Part shown: in pieces, positions 23,701-35,700 of the stretch
How positions within the stretch are numbered: position 1 is the stretch's first letter
Layout of the letters: each line of letters opens with the position of its first letter
From: Archivesica marissinica
Taxonomy: Eukaryota; Mollusca; Bivalvia; Venerida; Vesicomyidae
Length of the DNA stretch: 64,000 nt
Assembly (NCBI GenBank): GCA_014843695.1
Contig: CM026393.1
Coordinates: forward strand, 11,304,734 to 11,368,733
Direction: 5' to 3'
Notes under the pieces: generated by a model
The model's input: only the letters and a program-made list of their open reading frames with translations
Told to the model about the DNA's origin: nothing
Databases searched by the model: none
Translations under genes and position numbers: made by a program

Positions 23701-26700
23701 CACTCTGTACTTCAGCAAATACACTGTACTACAGCAAATACTCTGTACTTCAGCAAATACTCTGTACTACAGCAAATACTCTGTACTACAGCAAATACTC
23801 TGTACTTCAGCAAATACTCTGTACTACAGCAAATACTCTGTACTACAGCAACTACTCTGTACTTCAGCAAATACTCTGTTCTACAGCAAATACTCTGTTC
23901 TACAGCAAATACTCTGTACTACAGCAACTACAGCAAATACTCTGTACTACAGCAAATACTCTGTACTACAGCAAATACTCTGTACTACAGCAAATACTCT
24001 GTACTTCAGCAAATACTCTGTACTACAGCAAATACTCTGTACTTCAGCAAATACTCTGTACTTCAGCAAATACTCTGTACTTCAGCAAATACTCTGTACT
24101 ACAGCACATACTCTGTACTACAGCAAATACTCTGTACTTCAGCAAATACTCTGTACTACAGCAAATACTCTGTACTTCAGCAAATACTCTGTACTTCAGC
24201 AAATACTCTGTACTTCAGTTCAGCAAACACTCTGTACTTCAGCAAATACACTGTACTACAGCAAATACTCTGTACTTCAGCAAATACTCTGTACTACAGC
24301 AAATACTCTGTACTACAGCAAATACTCTGTACTTCAGCAAATACTCTGTACTACAGCAAATACTCTGTACTACAGCAACTACTCTGTACTTCAGCAAATA
24401 CTCTGTTCTACAGCAAATACTCTGTTCTACAGCAAATACTCTGTACTACAGCAACTACAGCAAATACTCTGTACTACAGCAAATACTCTGTACTACAGCA
24501 AATACTCTGTACTACAGCAAATACTCTGTACTTCAGCAAATACTCTGTACTTCAGCAAATACTCTGTACTACAGCAAATACTCTGTACTTCAGCAAATAC
24601 TCTGTACTACAGCAAATACTCTGTACTACAGCAAATACTCTGTACTACAGCAAATACTCTGTACTTCAGCAAATACTCTGTACTTCAGCAAATACTCTGT
24701 ACTACAGCAAATACTCTGTACTTCAGCAAATACTCTGTACTACAGCAAATACTCTGTACTACAGCAAATACTCTGTACTTCAGCAAATACTCTGTACTTC
24801 AGCAAATACTCTGTACTACAGCAAATACTCTGTACTTCAGCATCATGTCTATGTTGTTGTCTATTTTATTGTTATATCTCCATAAGTTCCTATGGTGTCT
24901 AGTTTATACAAATTTATTTTAGCTCGATTGGGAAACAAGTTCTTACAACTTATATTAATCACCCTCGAGACCTCATTCCTAATGGAATCCATCACCACAA
25001 GGGAGAGAGAAGAGGCAACGTGGAATTTAAGTGCCTTGCCTAAGGGCACAATCGTAACAGCTCCAGCGGGGGTCAAACTCCGGACCTTTCACACCTGAAG
25101 CGAACGCGCATCCACTGCGCTATCACGACTTCAATGAAAGATCTGATGGTGCAACCCTCTATGACCCTCTGCAGCAAATTCCTAGTGTGTTTTTACTTGC
25201 TACATATTACCTCCCCAAGCCTAATTGTGATTTTAGATCTTTCATGTCTTATTATTACCTCCCCTGATTGTGTTTTCAGATCCTTCGTGTCAATTTATTA
25301 CCTCCCCTTATTGTATTTTCAGATCCTTCATGCCACATTATTACCTCCCCTGATTGTGTTTTCAGATCCTTCTTGTCAATTTATTACCTCCCCTTATTGT
25401 ATTTTCATATCCTTCATGCCATTTATTACCTCCCCTGATTGTGTTTTCAGATCCTTCTTGTCAATTTATTACCTCCCATTATTGCATGTTCAGATCCTTC
25501 ATGCCACATTATTACCTCCCCTGTTTGTGTTTTGTATCATTATTAGCTCCCCTGATTGCCTTTTCAAGTCTTGCTTGCCATGTTATTACACCCCCTGATA
25601 ATGTTTTCAGATCCTTCATGCCACATTATTACCTCCCCTTTTCAGATCCTTCATGCCACATTATTACCTCCCCTTTTCATTATTACCTCCCCTTTTCAGA
25701 TCCTTCATGCCATATTATTACCTCCCCTTTTCAGATCCTTCTTGGCACATTATTTCCTCCACTTATTGTGTTCATCGTGGAGATTGTACCGTTGGGATCA
25801 GAAACACTATCATGGTACCAGAAACTAGCAGCATTTTATACATCACCCATCATCAAATTTGCACATAATACAGTAAGTAAATTGAAAACATAAGTTTGTA
25901 TAAAGTCTTTTATTTGATTCTTTTCACGGAAAGTCCACCTCCGTGGTCGAGTGGTTACGGTCGCTGACTTGTATACCATTGTAACCTATCATCACTGATG
26001 GTCACGGGTTCGAGCCCCACTCAGGCCGTGTCTCATTTATATGAAAAAGTTGGTAGTTTCTTACGGAGGTTGGTGCACCCAAGTACTGGTTAACCGCTGG
26101 AGCCTGCCCAGAAAAGTTGTTGTTAAGTAAACTGCCCGCCTGCGATATAGCCCGAAATGGTGCTGATGCATGCGTAAAACCCGAAATATAACAATTTCAC
26201 GGAAATATAGACATTTATCAGAGACATAAAATGTGTTATTCCACTGGTTGAAAGTTGTGGAATAACATATTTTATTAGATGCATAATGTTGTCAACACGA
26301 GAACTATTTCGGACTCAAGCTGTCAGTGATGTCATTTATGTCATCTTTTGTGATATCAGCATCATTAAGCACAGCGTTCTAGCCACATTTAGTGCATGGT
26401 TGAGTCGTTTTCTTTCCTTAAAACCCATTTCAGACTAAAATAAAAATGAACATTTATTTGTATTAGTTTGAATAATATTTCACCCATGTATATTTGGGAT
26501 AAGTGATAAAGCGCACGATCCCGTCCTTATGTGGTTAAAAATATTTTTTATAATTTTCATACAAAATTTTGGCCAGTAAGATACACTGACCCATTATAAA
26601 GCACTCCTATTCAAATGTTGTATTTAATGTAATCCTGTGCATTTTAACCATATTTTGTTGAAATTTATTAAATAACACCATTTAAGGACACAATCGCGCG

Positions 26701-29700
26701 CTTTCTCACTTCTCCCAAAAATTCTGACCTAGATTAAATCTCGTTTTGATAGTGCCTTAATAGCATAATCCAGTCATCCATCGTTCATCAGTCTGTCCAC
26801 AATGTTTACATGCAACATCTTAACGGCATAATCCAGTCATCCATCGTTCATCAGTCTGTCCACAATGTTTTCATGCAACATCTTAACAGCATAATCCAGT
26901 CATCCATCATTCATCAGTCTGTCCACAATGTTTTCATGCAACATCTCTGTAACAGCATAATCCAGTCATCCATCGTTCATCAGTTTGTCCACAATGTTAA
27001 CATGCAACATCTCCGTAACAGCATAATCCAGTCATCCATCGTTCATCAGTCTGTCCACAATGTTTTCATGTAACATCTTAGCAGCATCATCCAGTCATCC
27101 ATCAGTCTGTCCACAATGTTTACATGCAACATCTCCTTAACAGCATCATCCAGTCATCCATCGTTCATCAGTCTGTCCACAATGTTTACATGCAACATCT
27201 TAACAGCATAATCCAGTCATCCATCGTTCATCAGTCTGTCCACAATGTTTTCATGCAACATCTTAACAGCATAATCCAGTCATCCATCATTCATCAGTCT
27301 GTCCACAATGTTTTCATGCAATATCTTAACAGCATAATCCAGTCATCCATCATTCATCAGTCTGTCCGCAATGTTATCATGCAACATCTCCGTAACAGCA
27401 TAATCCAGTCATCCATCATTCATCAGTCTGTCCACAATGTTTTCATGCAACATCTCCGTAACAGCATAATCCAGTCATCCATCGTTCATCAGTCTGTCCA
27501 CAATGTTTACATGCAACATCTTAACAGCATCATCCAGTCATCCATCATTCATCGGTCTGTCCACAATGTTTACATGCAACATCTTAACAGCATCATCCAG
27601 TCATCCATCGTTCATCAGTCTGTCCACAATGTTTACATGCAACATCTTAACAGCATCATCCAGTCATCCATCGTTCATCGGTCTGTCCACAATGTTTACA
27701 TGCAACATCTTAACAGCATCATCCAGTCATCCATCATTCATCAGTCTGTCCACAATGTATACATGCAACATCTTAACAGCATAATCCAGTCATCCATCGT
27801 TCATCAGTCTGTCCACAATGTTTACATGCAACATCTTAACAGCATCATCCAGTCATCCATCGTTCATCAGTCTGTCCACAATGTTTACATGCAACATCTT
27901 AACAGCATCATCCAGTCATCCATCGTTCATCAGTCTGTCCACAATGTTTACATGCAACATCTCCTTAACAGCATCATCCAGTCATCCATCGTTCATCAGT
28001 CTGTCCACAATGTTTACATGCAACATCTCCTTAACAGCATCATCCAGTCATCCATCATTCATCAGTCTGTCCGCAATGTTATCATGCAACATCTCCTTAA
28101 CAGCATCATCCAGTCATCCATCATTCATCAGTCTGTCCGCAATGTTATCATGCAACATCTCCTTAGCAGCATCATCCAGTCATCCATCATCCATCAGTCT
28201 GTCCACAATGTTTACATGCAACATCTCCTTAACAGCATCATCCAGTCATCCATCATTCATCAGTCTGTCCACAATGTTTACATGCAACATCTCCTTAACA
28301 GCATAATCCAGTCATCCATCAGTCTGTCCACAATGTTTACATGCAACATCTCCTTAACAGCATCATCCAGTCATCCATCATCCATCAGTCTGTCCACAAT
28401 GTTTACATGCAACATCCTAACAGCATCATCCAGTCATCCATCGTTCATCAGTCTGTCCACAATGTTTACATGCAATATCTCCTTAACAGCATCATCCAGT
28501 CATCCATCGTTCATCAGTTTGTCCACAATGTTTGCATGTAACTCTGTTATCTCCTTTAAAGCTTAATTTTCTGAAACTTTGTATTAATTACTAAGTATGT
28601 CTAAATTGCTGTTTTCATTTTTGATTCCAAAGGTATATAAAAACTAAATTCTTACAGTAGACGATGGTTGTTTTTCAGATGATGTACCTAGTGTTTGTGT
28701 GTCTACATTCCTACATGGTGCTGGTGGAGTTCCGGCCAGACAAAGTGACATTTGCAGAAGTATTGTGCGTGTGTTGGATCTTCACTTTCATGGTGGACCA
28801 TATCCATAGTGTAAGTAACTTGTAATGAGGACCATATCCATAGTGTAAGTAACTTGTAATGAGGACCATATCCATAGTGTAAGTAACTTGTAATGAGGAC
28901 CATATCCATAGTGTAAGTAACTTATAATGAGGACCATATCCATAGTGTAAGTAACTGTTAATGAGACATGTTTTGGACCATATCCATAGTGTAAGTAACT
29001 GTTAATGAGACATGTTTTGGACCATATCCATAGTGTAAGTAACTATTAATGAGACATGTTTTGGACCATATCCATAGTGTAAGTAACTATTAATGAGACA
29101 TGTTTTGGACCATATCCATAGTGTAAGTAACTATTAATGAGACATGTTTTGGACCATATCCATAGTGTAAGTAACTTGTAATGAGACGTGTTTTGGACCA
29201 TATCCATAGTGTAAGTAACTGTTAATGAGACATGTTTTGGACCATATCCATAGTGTAAGTAACTTGTAATGAGACATGTTTTGGACCATATCCATAGTGT
29301 AAGTAACTGTTAATGAGACATGTGTTGGACCATATCCATAGTGTAAGTAACTTGTAATGAGGACCATATCCATAGTGTAAGTAACTTGTAATGAGGACCA
29401 TATCCATAGTGTAAGTAACTTGTAATGAGGACCATATCCATAGTGTAAGTAACTTGTAATGAGGACCATATCCATAGTGTAAGTAACTTGTAATGAGGAC
29501 CATATCCATAGTGTAAGTAACTGTTAATGAGACATGTTTTGGACCATATCCATAGTGTAAGTAACTGTTAATGAGACATGTTTTGGACCATATCCATAGT
29601 GTAAGTAACTGTTAATGAGACATGTTTTGGACCATATCCATAGTGTAAGTAACTATTAATGAGACATGTTTTGGACCATATCCATATAATGAGACATGTT

Positions 29701-32700
29701 TTGGACCATATCCATAGTGTAAGTAACTTGTAATGAGGACCATATACATAGTGTAAGTAACTTGTAATGATACATGTTTTGGACCATATCCATAGTGTAA
29801 GTAACTTGTAATGAGGACCATATACATAGTGTAAGTAACTTGTAATGAGACATGTTTTGGACCATATCCATAGTGTAAGTAACTTGTAATGAGGACCATA
29901 TACATAGTGTAAGTAACTTGTAATGAGACATGTTTTGGACCATATCCATAGTGTAAGTAACTTGTAATGAGATGTGTTTTGGACCATATCCATAGTGTAA
30001 GTAACTTGTAATGAGACATGTTTTGGACCATATCCATAGTGTAAGTAACTTGTAATGAGATGTGTTTTGGACCATATCCATAGTGTAAGTAACTTGTAAT
30101 GAGATGTGTTTTGGACCATATCCATAGTGTAAGTAACTTGTAATGAGATGTGTTTTGGACCATATCCATAGTGTAAGTAACTTGTAATGAGATATGTTTT
30201 GGACCATATCCATAGTGTAAGTAACTTGTAATGAGGACCATATACATAGTGTAAGTAACTTGTAATGAGATGTGTTTTGGACCATATCCATAGTGTAAGT
30301 AACTTGTAATGAGACGTGTTTTGGACCACCTGTCACCTTGATAACTCTTTATTTTCTATTTTGAGGCTCACAAAGGGGTTAGCCATTTTATTTTATAAAC
30401 ATCACAATCAAGAACATATTTATATGCATTGAATAACACAGAAGAATTTTCATACTCTCTTTAAATGCGCATTATAAAGGACAATTTTAATAATTTCAAG
30501 ACTTTGTTATTGAAAAATGTGTTGATTTATTTTTCCATCGTCAATTTATTTACTGGTTGGCAACCCTTTTGCATCCATAAAATGAGGGTTTTTAATCAAA
30601 ACTTTAAAAGCTTGTGTTGCACCATCATTTCTTTTACATCAATAAGTAAGTCAGCTCCTCATACATGTATACATTAGCCACCGATAGTGAGGCCCCAAAC
30701 AGGGTAAATAAAACTAACGACAAGACCCATTATCTGCACACTTCTTTTTTCCGCCATATTTTGTTTATATCTAACGGAACCAAGTCATTGCAGATGGATG
30801 CGCTCAGAATACGGTCAACTGTGTACGATTGTCTCCCTTAGGTGCGCTCAGAATACGGTCAACTGTGTACGATTGTCTCCCTTAGATGCGCCCAGAATAC
30901 GGTCAACTGTGTACGATTGTCTCCCTTAGGTGCGCTCAGAATACGGTCAACTGTGTACGATTGTCTCCCTTGGATGCGCCCAGAATACGGTCAACTGTGT
31001 ACGATTGTCTCCCTTAGGTGTGCTCAGAATACGGTCAACTGTGTACGATTGTCTCCCTTAGATGCGCCCAGAATACGGTCAACTGTGTACGATTGTCTCC
31101 CTTGGATGCGCTCAGAATACGGTCAACTGTGTATGATTGTCTCCCTTAGATGCGCTCAGAATACGGTCAACTGTGTACGATTGTCTCCCTTAGATGCACC
31201 CAGAATACGATCAACTGTGTACGATTGTCTCCCTTAGATGTGCCCAGAATACGATCAACTGTGTACGATTGTCTCCCTTAGATTAGAAAATTGACTGTCA
31301 TATGATTTTTTAAAATTTCACTAGGTCCAATCAGAAAAAGGTTGGAGCTAGATCCATAAATCAGATAGTTTTTCTACCAATGAAAAACATCCTTACAAAT
31401 GCTGGATTTAGCCGAAATATTTAAACGTTAAGCCGTTTCTGATAGTATACGTTTTTGAGGATTTGTGGCTGCTTGCAACATTAAAATGACACATAAATGG
31501 CGAGAAACAAAGTAAATTGAGTCGAGAACTAGTCGCACATCGCTTGCAGATACATAGAGATCATAGAACATGATAAAAAATAATAATAACAAGAGATATG
31601 AGGACAGTTTAGAGTGACCCCTAAACCTACCCTATGTTTTTTGATGCCTGTAGCCTGAGTTATGGTCGTGCTGAGTAATCAAATAATATTATCGATCTAA
31701 AATATGCACACGTTAATGAATAGAAGTTTGGGGGATAGTACGGCGTGACTCCTGTACTGAATCTATATATTTTGGTGCCTGTAGCCTAATCTATGGCCAG
31801 CCGAGCATGCAAATAATATTATACATCCAACATATTCACACTTCAACGAATATGAGACAGTATAGAGTGACTCCTGTACTGACTCTATATATTTTGGTGC
31901 TTGTAGACTCTGGAATGGGTCTCTGTCTGTATCATTGCACTATCCTCCAAAAATCTAAAATTACTAATCTCTTCAGGAGGCGTCGCTCATATGGGCAACC
32001 GGTAGCGACGATAAATAAACGTAAAATACATGTACATGTATATAAAAAGGACATTTTGATCATAGGTGATTTCAAGAAAGGTACTGGGAGAGGGTGTTAT
32101 CTATATTGTTCTGTATATCACATTATGTTATTACAATTGTCACTTTGTTATATCGGCTATAGTTTATACAAATTTATTTTAGCCCAATTGCGAAACAGGA
32201 TCTTGCAACTTATATTAATTGCTCTTGGAACCTCATTTCTGATGGGATCAATCGCCACGAGAGAGAGGGAGACGAGGCAACATGGAATTAAATGCCTTGC
32301 CTAAGGACACAATCGTAACAACTCCAGGGTGGCTCGAACTCTTGACCTTTCGCATCTGAAGCAAACGCGCTATCACAACTTCCATCCACTTATATCGGCT
32401 ATGGGTAGTGGGACTTAAAGAATTCACCTTGTCTAATTACAGTTCCTTGTGTTTCCGGCCCCAACAGTAACGTCCAAGTTGCGTGACGTGTTTGGTATCA
32501 TGACTTACCTGGAGTGGCTCAACTACGTAGTTTGCTACGTCGGCTTCAGCCTCCACATCGCTGGCTTCTACAACGTTACCAAGGTCTTGTATTGTATCAA
32601 CTCCATCATATTCTTCGTGGGCATCACCAAGTCGTACACGGCATTTGGCAACCTCGGATATAAACTCGTTATGATTAAAAGAATGGTAAGTAACACATAG

Positions 32701-35700
32701 TCTGGTATCTACATGTACATTGATGTATCACCATACCCGATACCTCTGGACTTTGAGCTTAGCCTCTGCCACAAAGAAGCTCCTCTCGACGCCACTAGCA
32801 ATACCACACACAGTGACACAAGTGTTGTCAAGCAAACAGAAACACTAGAAATACTGTTCAGAATAAAACACATATGGTTATCGAAAACAATCGCGCTGGA
32901 TTTAAGACTTGAGTCAACGTATTCTATATCTCAATTCTGTTTGTTTATACGTGATATATAGATCCACTAATAGTTTTGTGTATATATAGTAAGTATTTTT
33001 AAATAAATAGATATCCGGTTTAATTTTTCATATGGTGTCATGGCAGTGGTCCTTGGCGGATGGCCCGACTCCGACGGTGCTATGGCATCGGTTCCTAGAC
33101 TTGGGACCTAAATCACTCGGGCTATTAACTTATATACAAATGAGCTACTAAAAATAGAATTCAAAATGGCTGCCGCACATGCGCAGTCGTGCCCCTAAAG
33201 GGACGCATAGCTACATACGTGGTGGGTAAGATCCTTAGACAACAATCTCTATGGAGATGGGGTAGATATGCTGACTGCTTATCCATAGCTACATACGTGG
33301 TGGGTAAGATCCTTAAACAACAATCTCTATGGAGATGGGGTAGATATGCGGGCTGCTTTTCCCTAGGTTATGATATGTACATTGTAAATGGCTGTCGTTT
33401 GTTTGCAGATACAGTAGCATGTAATCCTTGTCTGTAAAGGGGAATGGGTTCAAGCCATTCATTCATTCAACTGTATACCTATGCATTCAATGTCAATTAA
33501 CTACTGTACATTTCTGCATATTTTAACCCATACATAACCTGCCCAATAAATTGGTCGGAATGTGCAAACAACATAGATCCAGATCAGCCCGGTGTAATGC
33601 CGCACCTGATCAGGATCTATGTTGTTTGCTATTCAGACTAGTGTTTTAGCTCAACTATCTGAATATCAAACTGCATAGAGCCTGATCAGACAGAACATTC
33701 TGATCTGGATCTATGTTATTTGCGCAAAAGCGTGATTAGCAGGTTATGGGTTAAGTACTTGACCAGAAATACAATATAAAACAATAGCATTAACGTTTCA
33801 GTTTGGAGAGCTACGTCTGTTTCTATGCGTGTTGTTGATATTCCTACTGGCATATGGCATCGCCCACCAAGGGTTGCTCTACCGTCAGAGGTCACCCTCG
33901 TGGGCTATTCTCAAGGATGTGTTCTACTACCCGTACTGGCAGCTGTATGGGGAGATATACCTGGATGAGATTGGCTGTAAGTAGATTAACCTTACATGGT
34001 TTCCCCGTGGCTTTTGAAAACTAGTGATAATCTGATTGTGAAAATGTGTAATCGATTATAATCGACGAATCTTTTTTTTTGTCTATTACTTTTATGTTTG
34101 TTTATAGCTCAAATAAAACCATGATTTACTATTGGCTGTATTTTATTAGCATTGCACGTTTGCAACAACCATTCTAACTGTATCTAGTACTAGACTTTTC
34201 ACTAGTATGTCACTAAGTGTTCTGTCCTCTATTAACTTAAAAACTAATTTTATATCAGGTGGCAGTCCAGTAACTTAAAGTCTAGTACTCAGATGTAACT
34301 GAGTAACTAATTTGTCGAAACTAGTAACTTGTAAGTAATTTATTAGTACTAAATAGATTGCTAAACTCACAAATTAGATGGAATGATTTTGATTTATAAC
34401 TATATCAATTGCCCGATTAATAATCGATTATCTAATCGGTTTACCCGTCCGATTTTTCCGATTAATCGATTATGGATTTTGAAACTGATGCACATCACTA
34501 TTGAAAACCTTGTGACAGTGTGTTGCCAAAGCAGTCCTCCTTGGACCAATTTGTAATATTTAGTATAAACATAGTTTATTACAAACCATACAACATATAC
34601 AAATATACATTTTACACAAAATTTAGATACATGAATGAAAAAGGATTAGAACCGAAAGCTATTATAGCTTATAGAGGTCTTCTCCTATAGCAAGGTACTT
34701 AATGCCGTTACGATATGACAGTGTTGTAATATTTTCTAATCTATTTGAAATAATGACAAGTAGACGTTTTAATCATGAACTGTAAATTAGAATATCAATA
34801 AGATAAAGAGGTTATTAAGGTGAAACAAGTACATATAGTAACTAATTTAGAAGGTTGGAATTGAGATTGACTGATAGAAAGAGGAACATGATAGATTCAT
34901 TCGGATAGTTTAATGCAATGTTAGGGCAAGCATGCAACATTTAGTGGTGAACAGATACTCATGACAATCGTCTGCTTTCCCAGATGTAGTTTTCGACTGC
35001 TTGAAATATGTTTGCGTTGCAATCATCACTAAGATTCCGGTCTCCGTGTAATACAGTGTATAGTGTAATATTTGAATCTAGTAGATGGAAAAGTTTGTCA
35101 CCAATAACACAATGACAAGGGAGACCTTACAGATTAGCATACATGAATAGGGTATATAGCAGGGTTCCCGATGTCGGTCGCCAATTGTGACAAAAAACAA
35201 ATATTGGCGCTAAATTTGGTGAATTGGCAAAAATATTTGGTGCACCTTCTTTTTTTTTAACATAATACTCCGAATACTACGGTATTTTGGTTGTGTCTGT
35301 TTGTCCATGGTCCACGTCATTGTTTATTCACTTGTAGCTGAAGATACTTGTGTAAGTGGAACAATGGATTGCAGGACAACCCACTGGCTGGTACCAATTA
35401 TCCTCGCTGCGTACCTCATGGTGGGAAACATCATGCTCATTAACCTGCTGATTGCTATATTTAGGTATGTATCTACTATACACCTCCATTAACCTGCTGA
35501 TTGCTATATTTAGGTATGTATCTACTATACACCTCCATTAACCTGCTGATTGCTATATTTAGGTATGTATCTACTATACACCTCCATTAACCTGCTGATT
35601 GCTATATTAGGTATGTATCTACTATACACCTCCATTAACCTGCTGATTGCTATATTAGGTATGTATCTACTATACACCTCCATTAACCTGCTGATTGCTA

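Noticed and set aside
26810..28566. 480-codon open frame with a repeated SIIQSSIVHQSVHNVYMQHL motif
   Set aside because: It is explained by 63- and 66-bp units in an intron between two TRPM exons. No independent gene signals.
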